Below are positions 23,733-35,173 of a stretch of DNA of 64,000 nt, piece by piece. This stretch comes from Macrothele yani. Taxonomy: Eukaryota; Arthropoda; Arachnida; Araneae; Macrothelidae. Position 1 is the stretch's first letter. Each line of letters opens with the position of its first letter. The notes beneath the pieces are model-generated. The model did no database searches and had not been told where the DNA came from. It saw only the letters and a list, made by a program, of their open reading frames with translations. Position numbers and translations under genes: made by a program. The stretch is taken from the NCBI GenBank assembly GCA_039090855.1, contig CM077034.1, positions 8,820,984 to 8,884,983 of the forward strand. Direction: 5' to 3'.

Positions 23733-24075
23733 TACATAGTCATCTATTCCCATGCACATCGGCAGCAGGGAGGCCAGATATCAATCTCCATCAGTGAGAA
23801 AAGTGCACGCTAGAAGGAAGGACCATCCTGGACTCGCAGGAAGGTTTCCATACACTTTTGGGATTTCAAATGCACACAACTGCTACATCACAGACCAAGG
23901 TTGCTGGAAATATGGCACTCAAACATCTTACACTCTAGGATCACAGAAAATGAAAGAGATGACATCATGCCGCCATACTCCAGGGAAAGAAGTGATGTCA
24001 CGAGCAGATGCCACTGGAAGATGAAACAAAGTGACGCAATCAGCCCAAACATTTTGGCCAACCTTTTTCTTCATT
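23733..24075. other. Unique spacer between two arrays
   Basis: Single-copy sequence of average composition with a 90-codon open frame (23752-24024) that shows no recognisable domain and no splice context I can defend. It ends in a poly-A run of about 25 bases at 24078. Confidence 0.5.
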
Positions 24076-24079
24076 GAAA

Positions 24080-26245
24080 AAAAAAAAAAAAAAAAAAAAA
24101 ATTCAGGACCATTCCAGGACTTTTCACCAAAATATAAAAAATCAAGGACTTTCCAGGCCTGGAAAAAATAAAAAATGAGGAAATCAAATTTCAGGACTTT
24201 TCTAGGATTACAAGGGGCACACAAAACCTGGATATAATTGAACTGAATAAAAAGAGGAAAAATCAAGGATTTCCCAGACCTGGGAAAAAAGGGAAATCAA
24301 ATTTCAGGACTTTTCTAGGATTCCAGGGGCCATGCAAACCCTGGATTTTTAATTAATACACACAACTGACGTGGATTAGGAACATCAAATAGAAGTCATC
24401 GCTCTTACCACGTTTATAAGTGAGTCACGGAGTAATTCTCTTCGGCCGCCACCGGAAACTGAACCCAGGGTCTTCTAGTTACGCGCCAGACTGCTCACCA
24501 TGTTTGGTGAATCCCCAGCATTGTGCGGGGCTCGAAGAAGCAACCTGCCATGTGGTTTGGCAGTTAGTCATATGCGAGACTGGAGAATTCGAGGCTGCTG
24601 TGGTGCAGTGGTAGCATGTCCGGCGCATAACTGGAAGACCCTGGGCTTGATTCTCGGCGGTGGCCGCAGATAAATTTTCCGTGACTCACTTATTAACGTG
24701 GAAAGAGTGATGACTCCTGGATATTTAAGTAACTGAACTGAACAAAAAAACGACAAATCAAGGACTTTCCATTTCCAGGCCTGGAAAAAAAGGAAATCAA
24801 ATTCCAGGACTTTTTCATGATTCAAGGGGCCATACAAACCCTGGATTAGTAACTGAACTAAATAAAAATGTGAAAACTCAAGGACTTTACAGGCCTGGAA
24901 AAAAGGGAAATCAAATTCCATGACTTTCCTAGGATTCCAGGGTCCATGCAAACTCCAGATATAAGCAACTGAACTGAATAAAAATATAAAAAATCAAGGA
25001 CTTTCCAGGCCTGGAAAAAAGGAAATCAAATTCTAAAACTTTTCCAGGATTCCAGGGGCCATACAAACCTTGGATATGAGTAACTGAACTGAATAAAAAT
25101 ATGAAAAATCAAGGATTTTCGAGGCCTGGAAATAAAGGGAAATCAAATTCCAGGGGCCATGCAAACCCTGGATACTTAAAGTACCTGCAATGAATAAAAA
25201 TAAGAAAAATCAAGGATTTTCCAGGCCTGGAAAAAAGGAAATCAAATTCCAGGGGCCATGCAAACCCTGGATACTTAAAGTACCTGCAATGAATAAAAAT
25301 AAGAAAAATCAAGGATTTTCCAGGCCTGGAAGAAAGGGAAATCAAATTCTAGAACTTTTCCAGGATTCCAGGGGCCATACAAACCTTGGATATGAGTAAC
25401 TAAACTGAATAAAAATATGAAAAATCAAGGATTTTCGAGGGCCTGGAAATAAAGGGAAATCAAATTCCAGGGGCCATGCAAACCCTGGATACTTAAAGTA
25501 CCTGCAATGAATAAAAATAAGAAAAATCAAGGATTTTCCAGGCCTGGAAGAAAGGGAAATCAAATTCTAGAACTTTTCCAGGATTCCAGGGGCCATACAA
25601 ACCTTGGATATGAGTAACTGAACTGAATAAAAATATGAAAAATCAAGGATTTTCGAGGCCTGGAATTAAAGGGAAATCAAATTCCAGGGGCCATGCAAAC
25701 CCTGGATACTTAAAGTACCTGCAATGAATAAAAATAAGAAAAATCAAGGATTTTCCAGGCCTGGAAAAAAGGGAAATCAAATTCTAGAACTTTTCCAGGA
25801 TTCCAGGGGCCATACAAACCTTGGATATGAGTAACTGAACTGAATAAAAATATGAAAAATCAAGGATTTTCGAGGCCTGGAAATAAAGGGAAATCAAATT
25901 CCAGGGGCCATGCAAACCCTGGATACTTAAAGTACCTGCAATGAATAAAAATAAGAAAAATCAAGGATTTTCCAGGCCTGGAAAAAAGGGAAATCAAATT
26001 CTAGAACTTTTCCAGGATTCCAGGGGCCATACATACAAACCTTGGATATGAGTAACTAAACTGAATAAAAATATGAAAAATCAAGGATTTTCGAGGGCCT
26101 GGAAATAGAGGGAAATCAAATTCCAGGGGTCATGCAAACCCTGGATACTTAAAGTACCTGCAATGAATAAAAATAAGAAAAATCAAGGATTTTCCAGGCC
26201 TGTAAAAAAAAATGAAACCAAATTCCAGAGGTCATGTAACCCCTG
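24080..26245. repeat. ~100-117-bp array of palindromic monomers
   Basis: Monomers contain the perfect palindrome TTCCAGGCCTGGAA and a second inverted repeat CCAGGG...CCCTGG around GCCATGCAAA. They alternate between forms with TGAATAAAAATATGAAAAAT and TGAATAAAAATAAGAAAAAT, giving a two-monomer period of roughly 220 bp in 25080-26170. The left part is interrupted by an inverted SINE pair (24356-24725). The right end, GTCATGTAACCCCTG, might be a transposon terminus but no partner was found. Confidence 0.85.
24356..24725. mobile_element. Inverted pair of tRNA-Met-like SINE arms
   Basis: The right arm (about 24594-24725) begins TGTGGTGCAGTGGTAGCA (box A), then CCGGCGCATAACTGG with a CAT anticodon, GACCCTGGGCTTGATTCTC (box B region), and a tail CGTGACTCACTTATTAACG. 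The left arm (about 24356-24500) is an inverted copy with a better box B (CCTGGGTTCAGTTTCC on the minus strand). The two arms face each other across about 95 bp of other sequence. It lies within the palindromic array. Confidence 0.65.
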
Positions 26246-26632
26246 GTTGTACCTTCAGTATTGGGGATTCAATTCTGCTCTTCTTTTAGGCTCTCCTACA
26301 AAATGATGACTTAGCTTTTCTTTCCTTAAGTCTTTATGCAATACTTTCATTTTAGCATCTTTGACTTTATGATGTAAGAAGTCCATTTTGTTGCTTGTAA
26401 ATCTCACAGGCTAAATGAAGGAGAAGCTGAAATTCATACATATCAGGAACAAAATTATCACTTGTGTGTTTAAAATGAAGCAAGATAGAGAAATTGCTTC
26501 AAAAAACAACTTTTTTTCCTTCCAAAGTAACGTAAAAACCACTGAGTGAAGTAAAGGGAGGGGGGGATAAATAAAGAGCTTTACAAAAGCCCATAATCTC
26601 GGCATCATTTAAAAAGAAATTAAAATACCCAC
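26246..26632. other. MSH6 intron downstream of the last exon found
   Basis: Unique, AT-rich sequence following the donor site of the 55-bp exon on the minus strand. Short open frames are present on the minus strand but none continues the MSH6 protein. The next exon was not found anywhere to the left. Confidence 0.5.
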
Positions 26633-26687
26633 CTTCTGAAGGAAATATCTTGCCCTCTTTCCTAGCCTTCTCATGATCAAATGCATT
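26633..26687 (-). CDS. MSH6: MSH6 (MutS homologue 6), third exon in this window
   Basis: A 55-bp exon on the minus strand. It is preceded by a pyrimidine-rich acceptor (TTTTAATCTTTTCAG) and followed by the donor GTGGGT. It encodes NAFDHEKARKEGKIFPSE plus one base, the conserved MSH6 segment (W/F-D-x-A-F-D-H-E-K-A-R-K). It starts in phase 0, which matches the phase-0 end (GAT codon) of the exon at 31128-31044. MSH6 pairs with MSH2 as MutS-alpha in the nucleus and recognises mismatches and small loops; this segment lies in the lever/core region between the connector and ATPase domains. The intron before it is 4.36 kb and filled by a 385-bp higher-order repeat. The downstream exon was not found. 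Confidence 0.87.
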
Positions 26688-26859
26688 CTGAAAAGATTAA
26701 AAAAGAAAATTATTAATATTATTGGAAAGCATTCCCAACCTGACTCAATATTTACAGAGCTCATTGACTTTGCAAAACACACAAATAAACACACACAGCA
26801 TAGAAACTTGCCCTGGCCTTAATTTGAATATCCCATCCTGGTGTGACATATGCCCACCC

Positions 26860-29800
26860 CATTTCAGACTTCCCAACTTACAGCAGAACCCAGTTGAATA
26901 AATGTTTAAGGCGGGGGTACATTTCCAGCCTATTTCAGACTTGCTTACTTACAGCAGACCCCAGCTGAAGGCATTACGTTAAAGGTCTGGTACATTCCCA
27001 ACTTGTCTCAGATTTGCTGACTTACAGCGCAGCCCACTAGGAAGGCTGAATGTTTACGACCTGGTACACTCCCAGTTAGTGTTGGATTTGCTAACTTACA
27101 GCAGACCTCAGCAGAAAGTTGAATGTTTAAGGAATTACCACTCTGTTTCAGACATGCTAACTTACAGCAGACCCTATATGATGTCGCATGTTTAAGGCCT
27201 TGGTACATTACCAGCCTGTTTCAAACTTGCTAACTTCCAGCAGAGCCCACTTGAAGGCTGAATGTTTACGGCCTGGTACACTTCCAGCCAGTTTTGGACA
27301 TGCTAACTTACAGCAGACTGCAGCAGAAATTTGAATGTTTAAGGTACTCCCAGCCTGTTTCAGACTTGCTAATTTACTGCAGACCCCAGATGATGGTTGA
27401 ATGTTTAAAGCCTTGGTACATTAATAGCCAGTTAACTTTTGTCTGCTGTAAGTTAGTTACAAACTTGCTAACTTATAGCAGATCCCAGCTGAAGGTTGAA
27501 AGTTTAAGGCCTTGGTACATTCCAAGACTGTTTCAGACTTGCTAACTTACAGCAGACTCCAGCAGAAGGCAGTACGTTAAGGGCCTGGTACATTCTCAAC
27601 CGGTTTCAGATTTGATAAGTTACAGCAGAGCCCAGTTGAAGGCTGAATGTTTACGGCCTGGTACACTTCCAGCCAGTTTTGGATTTGCTAACTTACAGCA
27701 GACCGCAGCAGAAAGTTGAATGTTTAAGGTACTCCCAGCCTGTTTCAGACTTGCTAATTTACAGCAGACCCCAGATGATGGTTGAATGTTTAAAGCCTTG
27801 GTACATTAATAGCCAGTTAACTTTTGTCTGCTGTAAGTTAGTTACAAACTTGCTAACTTATAGCAGATCCCAGCTGAAGGTTGAAAGTTTAAGGCCTTGG
27901 TACATTCCAAGACTGTTTCAGACTTGCTAACTTACAGCAGACTCCAGCAGAAGGCAGTACGTTTAGGGCCTGGTACATTCTCAACCTGTTTCAGATTTGA
28001 TAAGTTACAGCAGAGCCCAGTTGAAGGCTGAATGTTTACGGCCTGGTACACTTCCAGCCAGTTTTGGATTTGCTAACTTACAGCAGACCGCAGCAGAAAG
28101 TTGAATGTTTAAGGTACTCCCAGCCTGTTTCAGACTTGCTAATTTACAGCAGACCCCAGATGATGGTTGAATGTTTAAAGCCTTGGTACATTAATAGCCA
28201 GTTAAGTTTTGTCTGCTGTAAGTTAGTTACAAACTTGCTAACTTATAGCAGATTCCAGCTGAAGTTGAAAGTTTAAGGCCTTGGTACATTCCAAGACTGT
28301 TTCAGACTTGCTAACTTACAGCAGACTCCAGCAGAAGGCAGTACGTTTAGGGCCTGGTACATTCTCAACCTGTTTCAGATTTGATAAGTTACAGCAGAGC
28401 CCAGTTGAAGGCTGAATGTTTACGGCCTGGTACACTTCCAGCCAGTTTTGGATTTGCTAACTTACAGCAGACCGCAGCAGAAAGTTGAATGTTTAAGGTA
28501 ATCCCAGCCTGTTTCAGACTTGCTAATTTACAGCAGACCCCAGATGATGGTTGAATGTTTAAAGCCTTGGTACATTAATAGCCAGTTAACTTTTGTCTGC
28601 TGTAAGTTAGTTACAAACTTGCTAACTTATAGCAGATTCCAGCTGAAGGTTGAAAGTTTAAGACCTTGGTACATTCCAAGACTGTTTCAGACTTGCTAAC
28701 TTACAGCAGACTCCAGCAGAAGGCAGTACGTTTAGGGCCTGGTACATTCTCAACCTGTTTCAGATTTGATAAGTTACAGCAGAGCCCAGTTGAAGGCTGA
28801 ATGTTTACGGCCTGGTACACTTCCAGCCAGTTTTGGATTTGCTAACTTAAACAGCAGACCGCAGCAGAAAGTTGAATGTTTAAGGTATTTTCAGCCTGTT
28901 TCAGACTTGCTAACTTATAGCAGACCCCAGATGATGGTTGAATGTTTAAAGCCTTGGTACATTAATAGCCAGTTAACTTTTGTCTGCTGTAAGTTAGTTA
29001 CAAACTTGCTAACTTACAGCAGACCCCAGCTGAAGGTTGAAAGTTTAATGCCTTGGTACATTCCAAGACTGTTTCAGACTTGCTAACTTATAGCAGACCC
29101 TAGCTGAAGGCAGAACACTTAAGGTCTGGTACATTCCCATATTGTTTCAAATTTGCTAATTTACAGCAGAGCCCACTTGAAGGCTGAATGTTTACGGCCT
29201 GGTACACCCCCAGCCTGTTTTGGATTTGCTAACTTACAGCAGACCGCAGCAGAAAGTTGAATGTTTAAGGTATTTTCAGCCTGTTTCAGACTTGCTAATT
29301 TACAGCAGACCCCAGATGATGGTTGAATGTTTAAAGCCTTGGTACATTAATAGCCAGTTAACTTTTGTCTGCTGTAAGTTAGTTACAAACTTGCTAACTT
29401 ACAGCAGACCCCAGCTGAAGGTTGAAAGTTTAAGGTCTTGGTACATTCCAAGACTGTTTCTGACTTGCTAACTAAGAGCAGACCCCAGCTGAAGGCAGAA
29501 CGCTTAAGGTCTAGTACATTCTCATATTGTTTCAAATTTGCTAATTTACAGCAGAGCCCACTTGAAGGCTGAATGTTTACAGCCTGGTACACCCCCAGCC
29601 TGTTTTGGATTTGCTAACTTACAGCAGACCCCTGCAGAAAGTTGAATGTTTAAGGTATTTTCAGCCTGTTTCAGACTTGCTAACTCACAGCAGACCCCAG
29701 ATGATGGTTGAATGTTTAAAGCCTTGGTACATTAATAGCCAGTTAACTTTTGTCTGCTGTAAGTTAGTTACAAACTTGCTAACTTATAGCAGATCCCAGC

Positions 29801-30612
29801 TGAAGGTTGAAAGTTTAAGGCCTTGGTACATTCCAAGACTGTTTCAGACTTGCTAACTTATAGCAGACCCCAGCTAAAGGCAGAACGTTTAAGGTCTTGT
29901 ACATTCCCATATTGTTTCAAATTTGCTAATTTACAGCAGAGCCCACTTGAAGGCTGAATGTTTACAGCCTGGTACACCTTCCAGCCTGTTTTGGATTTGC
30001 TAACTTATAGCAGACCCCTGCAGAAAGTTGAATGTTTAAGGTATTTTCAGCCTGTTTCAGACTTGCTAACTCACAGCAGACCCCAGATGATGGTTGAATG
30101 TTTAAAGCCTTGGTACATTAATAGCCAGTTAACTTTTGTCTGCTGTAAGTTAGTTACAAACTTGCTAACTTATAGCAGATCCCAGCTGAAGGTTGAAAGT
30201 TTAAGGCCTTGGTACATTCCAAGACTGTTTCAGACTTGCTAACTTATAGCAGACCCCAGCTAAAGGCAGAACGTTTAAGGTCTTGTACATTCCCATATTG
30301 TTTCAAATTTGCTAATTTACAGCAGAGCCCACTTGAAGGCTGAATGTTTACAGCCTGGTACACCCCCAGCCTGTTTTGGATTTGCTAACTTATAGCAGAC
30401 CCCAGCAGAAAGTTGAATGTTTAAGGTATTTTCAGCCTGTTTCAGACTTGCTAACTTACAGCAGACCCCAGATGATGGTTGAATGTTTAAAGCCTTGGTA
30501 CATTAATAGCCAGTTAACTTTTGTCTGCTGTAAGTTAGTTACAAACTTGCTAACTTATAGCAGATCCCAGCTGAAGGTTGGAAGTTTAAGGTCTTAGTAC
30601 ATTCCAAGACTG
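26860..30612. repeat. 385-bp higher-order repeat of five ~77-bp monomers
   Basis: Monomers of about 77 bp share TTGCTAACTTACAGCAGACC and a GAATGTTTAAGG/TTTACGGCCTGGTACA half. The five-monomer unit repeats every 385-386 bp: its TTTTGGA(T)TTGCTAACTTA marker occurs near 27293, 27678, 28063, 28449, 28834, 29219, 29604, 29989 and 30375, nine copies. One monomer in each unit carries the core inverted (TCTGCTGTAAGTTAG). The array lies in the MSH6 intron. Open frames of 83-106 codons recur with the repeat and are not genes. Confidence 0.93.
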
Positions 30613-30772
30613 TTTCAGATGAGGCAGGGATGTTGTGTTTGTCTTATGGCACTGGTTCTCTCCCTTCCCTGGAGTCAGTGGTACTAAATTAGGAACTGGG
30701 GACTGCTTATAGCCCATTGAGTTGCTCACAGTTGTCGTTAAACCTTTAATCAAAAAATAAATAAATAAATAA
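30613..30772 (+). mobile_element. tRNA-derived SINE, 5'-truncated copy
   Basis: This plus-strand copy starts inside the SINE body (GAGGCAGGGATGTTGTGTTTG) and runs through CCCATTGAGTTGCTCACAG and GTCGTTAAACC to a tail of AAAT repeats. The tRNA-like head is absent. It sits at the edge of the 385-bp array; no clear target duplication was seen. Confidence 0.85.
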
Positions 30773-31043
30773 ACAAAGGTTTGTACTTTTTGGGGCCCAT
30801 GGTGTATATAGCAAATGTGAACTGAAATGACATTCAATGGCAAAATCTTTTAACAATACAAACTGTACGGTGCTTGATGAAGACAAGTAGAAATATAAAC
30901 TCCAAAAAAAAAAAAAAAACTGATGTCGTTTTACAGGTTAGGTTAGTTTGGAATCCTCAATAACAATTTCTTGAAACATGCATTTCAAACTTTCACTTAT
31001 TTACTTATTTTTGATAAAGTACATACATACAATCAGAACTCAC

Positions 31044-31128
31044 ATCAAAAAACTGTATGGTCTCCAGAAGATCAGGAAAATTACCGCCTTTCGTGACAGG
31101 AGACGCACATTTTGTCAGCAGTGCGGAC
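31044..31128 (-). CDS. MSH6: MSH6 (MutS homologue 6), second exon in this window
   Basis: An 85-bp exon on the minus strand with acceptor TTCTGATTTATTTCCAG and donor GTGAGT, close to consensus. The first base G completes an AGG (Arg) codon begun by the AG that ends the upstream exon. Then 28 codons follow (SALLTKCASPVTKGGNFPDL, then LETIQFFD), ending on a codon border. The piece matches the MSH6 stretch in which S-K-I-L-x-x is followed by G-x-F-P-D-L. The next exon supplies N-AFDHEKARK in phase 0, so the join is in frame without adjustment. It lies 4.05 kb downstream of the first exon; the intervening intron contains an RTE fragment and two arrays. Confidence 0.87.
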
Positions 31129-31214
31129 CTGGAAATAAATCAGAAGAATGTCACAACAAGTTAGTAAAATCATGCAATGCATTGATTATAATATGCTTTC
31201 CAACAAACCAGAAA

Positions 31215-31800
31215 TCATTACTTAAGTTATCCCATAAATGATGAGGATAATGGCTGTGGAATAAATCTTGGTCCTGTGCCCTGACCCTTGATCCCATTTC
31301 AACGATATTCAACAGAACCCGTTCAGTATACCTCCTAAATTACATGATAAAGTTTTGTTGCAATTGAAACATTTTTACGTAAGTTATGATGCATAAGGGC
31401 TATGGAATAGATCCCGCTCTTGTGTCCTAACCTTTGACCCCATTTCCAATAGCATTCATCCCCAGGCAGGCCCCTACAACATACTAACACTTCATCCAAA
31501 TCGAAGAATTTTTACGTAAGTTATGATGCATAATGGCGATGGAAGTGATTCCGCTCCTATGTCCTGACCTTTGACCCCATTTCCAATAGGGTTTGTCCCC
31601 AGGTGGTCCCCTACCAGATACTAAAATTTCATCGAAATCGAACCTTTTTTACGTTAGTTATGACGCATAAGAGCAGTGGAATGGATTCTGCTCCTATGTC
31701 CTGACCTTTGACCCCATTTCATTCACTTTCAATAGGGTTTCTTCCCAGGTGTTCCCCTTCCACATACTAAAATTTTATCGAAATCGAACGATTTTTATGA
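31215..31800. repeat. ~135-bp tandem repeat, four to five units
   Basis: Units share AAGTTATGATGCATAA (31381, 31516, 31654 and a diverged one at 31221), then GGAAT-x-GAT-CC-GCTC, TGTCCTGACCTTTGACCCCA and CCAAATCGAA-GA-TTTTTACG. Spacing is 131-138 bp. Each unit contains TGACCTTTGACCC, which reads as two nuclear-receptor half-sites one base apart. Intronic in MSH6. Confidence 0.8.
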
Positions 31801-32169
31801 GAGTTATCCTGCGGATGGTCATACGCACACAATGCGCGACGTAATGAGATGCACGGGAATCGCGACCATCTGCTCGCAAGAGTGTGACATCATAAAACTT
31901 TAATAGGATCCACACACAACGCGTGACGTAAAGAGACAGATGGCGTGACCGCGCGCCAACATATCAATCATGAGATTGTGACATCATAAGATTTCTAAGC
32001 ATGGATAACATCAATGGGACCACGCCATGACACTAAAAACATGTTAATTCGGTGTGGTTATTTAACGCACTAAACGAATTTTCCTAAAGTCGAAATCAAG
32101 CTAAATCGATTTCTAGTACCAGAAAACGGTAGATTAATGACTTTCAAAATCCAGCATTTCAAAATCCTT
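31801..32169. other. MSH6 intron with a two-copy ~85-bp repeat
   Basis: Two related blocks (about 31820-31905 and 31910-31997) share CACACAA-GCG-GACGTAA-GAGA, a GCG-CCA-C segment and GTGACATCATAA. The rest is unique AT-rich DNA up to the truncated 3' border of the RTE copy. No exon is seen. Confidence 0.6.
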
Positions 32170-33917
32170 AGGATGCATTGATCAAACACTTTTCTTTTAA
32201 GACATAATGGCATATTGCTCTTGAAAATTATGCTGTTTCTTCCAAAAGCTCTCCAGGCAAGTTTTGTACGCCGATTAATTTCTTCATCAATGTGACCCTC
32301 ACTTGATATCTGCTGTCCAAGATAAACGTACATGTCTGTTATCTCCAGCTTTTCTCCATCAATCGATAAATCTTCATTTCTTGTAAAAGCATTGAACATC
32401 ACTTTTGTCTTCTGAAAGTTCATTTTTAATCCCACTTCTTTACTCTTGTCAGCAAGTTCCTGGATCATACTCTGCAGCTCTGATGGGGTAGTTGCAAAAA
32501 TGACTACGTCATCAGCAAAACGAAGGTGGGTTAGATAATCTCCATTAATCTTTATCCCCTTGTTTTACCAGCTCAGAGTCTGAAAAACACCCTGCAATGG
32601 GCATTAAAGAGCTTCGGAGATATGGTGTCACCTTGTCTCACTCCCTTTCTAATTTTTACGTGTGTTGTATTTTCAAACAGCCGAATCTTTGTACTTGCAT
32701 TTTCATAGATGTTATTAATAATATTAATGTATGCATCTTCAATACCGCAGGTTTTCAGAGCCATTGTAACTGCTGATGGTTTCACCGAATCAAAGGCTTT
32801 TTCATAATCGATAAAAGCCATGCACAATGGAAGTTCATATTCCCTCGCTCTTTCAATTAGTTCTCTCAGTATGTGGATATGATCTATTGTGCTGTAGACA
32901 CTCCTGAATCCAGCTTGTTCTCTCGGTTGAGCCATGTGCAGTGTTACCTTCAAGCGGTGTGAAAGAACTTTAGTGAAGATTTTATAAACTACTGATAGGA
33001 GGCTGATAGGTCTGTAGTTTCCGAGATCCTCAATGTCACCTTTCTTATGTAACAGGATCATTGTAGCGGTGTTCCAATCCTCAGGAATCTTTTCTTCCTT
33101 AAGGCATCGAGTGAAAATTTGGGCGAGTACTGTTTCGATTTCTCCACTTGCTTCTTGTATGATGTCTACAGTAATTCCATCTTCTCCTGGAGCTTTTCCC
33201 CGCTTCATGTTCTTGATTGCATGTGCAACTTCTGCTGGAAGGACTGGAGGAACTCTGGTACTGGTATCTTTCATGATGTCTGGAGTACATGTATCACCCC
33301 TTTCATATAATTTGGAGTAGAAATCTTTCACTCTTGTCAAAATTTCGCCTCTATTTCTTGTTACAGAACCATCTTCTTTTCTCAGTGCCATAATCTGTTT
33401 TCTTGCCTTACTGAGATGTCCCTTTGCTATCTTTAGGCTTTGGTTGTTTCCAATTGCTTTCCTCACTAGTTCACAGTTGAATTTTTCTTACGTCTTCAGT
33501 GATACTTTTTCTTACTGTCTTGCATAGCTCTATATATTCCACTTTGGAAGTCACATCTTCTTTAGTTGTCCTCATCTCTCTTCTTTTTTGCATCAACATT
33601 TTCGTTTTTCCTGATAATTTGTTTACATGAAAATTGTTCTTAGACCCAGTTAATTTTGTTGCTGTTTCCATAAGAGCTTTGGTTACTTTTCTGTTAACTT
33701 CAGAAATATCCACTTCTTCCGATTTTAGGCCTTCTAAAGCAGAGAACCTGTTCTTCAGTTCCAACTTGAAGGTATTATGGTGTTTTTTAAGGTTGGTTAT
33801 GTCAATAGATTTTGTTTGTCTTATGAGCTTGCCACGTTCAAGTTTAGTGTTGAGGTGCATCTTACATCTCACCAATCTATGGTCACTACCTGTGTTGAAC
33901 TTGTTCTTTTTATTTTG
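32170..33917 (-). pseudogene. RTE-type LINE, second copy, truncated at both ends
   Basis: Read on the minus strand it begins at the end of the endonuclease domain (GSDHRLVRCKMHLNTKLERG). It runs through the linker, breaks frame near 33470, and continues into the reverse transcriptase: GKAPGEDGITVDIIQEA, GNYRPISLL, AFIDYEKAFDSVKP, KGVRQGDTISPKLFNA. A second frame break after KLFNA (about 32590) is followed by the FADD box (about 32510-32521) and MNFQKTKVMFNAF. The sequence stops at FDQCIL, with a sharp loss of identity to the first copy at 32170, so the C-terminus and tail are missing. It matches the copy at 11303-12700 very closely where they overlap. It lies in the MSH6 intron. Confidence 0.9.
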
Positions 33918-35065
33918 TTATAAATTCACTGGGGAAATTTCTTATCTTATTTTCTTATAAATTCTCTGGGGAAATTTCTAATTTTTACTTTCTTATAAAT
34001 TCACTGGGGAAATTTCTCATTTTCTTTTCTTATAAATTCGCTGGGGAAATTTCTTATTTCATTTTCTTATAGATTCACTGCGGAAATTTCTTATTTTATT
34101 TTCTTATAAATTTACTGGGGAAATTTCTCATTTTCTTTTCTTATAAATTCGCTGGGGAAATTTTTTATTTCATTTTCTTATAAATTCACTGCGGAAATTT
34201 CTTATTTTCTTTTCTTATAAATTTACTGGGGAAATTTCTCATTTTCTTTTCTTATAAATTCGCTGGGGAAATTTTTTATTTCATTTTCTTATAAATTCAC
34301 TGCGGAAATTTCTTATTTTCTTTTCTTATAAATTTACTGGGGAAATTTCTCATTTTCTTTTCTTATAAATTCGCTGGGGAAATTTTTTATTTCATTTTCT
34401 TATAAATTCACTGCGGAAATTTCTTATTTTCTTTTCTTATAAATTCACTGCGGAAATTTCTTATTTTCTTTTCTTATAAATTCACTGGGGAAATTTCTCA
34501 TTTTCTTTTCTTATAAATTCGCTGGGGAAATTTCTTATTTCATTTTCTTATAAATTTACTGGGGAAATTTCTTATTTTCTTTTCTTATAAATTTACTGGG
34601 GAAATTTCTCATTTTCTTTTCTTATAAATTCGCTGGGGAAATTTTTTATTTCATTTTCTTATAAATTCACTGCGGAAATTTCTTATTTTCTTTTCTTATA
34701 AATTTACTGGGGAAATTTCTCATTTTCTTTTCTTATAAATTCGCTGGGGAAATTTTTTATTTCATTTTCTTATAAATTCACTGCGGAAATTTCTTATTTT
34801 CTTTTCTTATAAATTCACTGCGGAAATTTCTTATTTTCTTTTCTTATAAATTCACTGGGGAAATTTCTCATTTTCTTTTCTTATAAATTCGCTGGGGAAA
34901 TTTCTTATTTCATTTTCTTATAAATTCACTGCGGAAATTTCTTATTTTCTTTTCTTATAAATTTACTGGGGAAATTTCTTATTTTATTTTCTTATAGATT
35001 CACTGGGGAAATTTCTTACTTTACTTTCTTATAAATTCACTGAGGAAATTTCTAATTTTTATTTT
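33905..35065. repeat. ~36-bp minisatellite (about 31 monomers)
   Basis: The monomer is close to TTTTCTTATAAATTCACTGG plus GGAAATTTCTTA. Three variants (CACTGCGG, TTACTGGGG, TCGCTGGGG) recur in the same order, giving a three-monomer period of about 108 bp over much of the array. It abuts the 5' end of the RTE copy. Intronic. Confidence 0.93.
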
Positions 35066-35173
35066 CTTATTTTGTTAAAGAAAAAAACATGGTTGTTTCA
35101 AGGAAGAAAAGGAGGGGAGGGAAATCTTATTCTACTTACAGGAAAATCATAAAATGTTAGTCAAAATACAAAC

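Noticed and set aside
24594..24670. A functional tRNA-Met gene
   Set aside because: Position 33 is G, box B is degenerate, and the sequence is one arm of an inverted SINE pair.
26411..26794. Two minus-strand open frames of 61-65 codons as independent genes
   Set aside because: The real coding is the 55-bp MSH6 exon in a different frame with splice borders; the open frames extend into intron sequence.
27294..30597. Repeated 83-106-codon frames (LLTYSRPQQKVECLRY type)
   Set aside because: They follow the 385-bp unit exactly, have no domain, and lie in an intron of MSH6 on the other strand.
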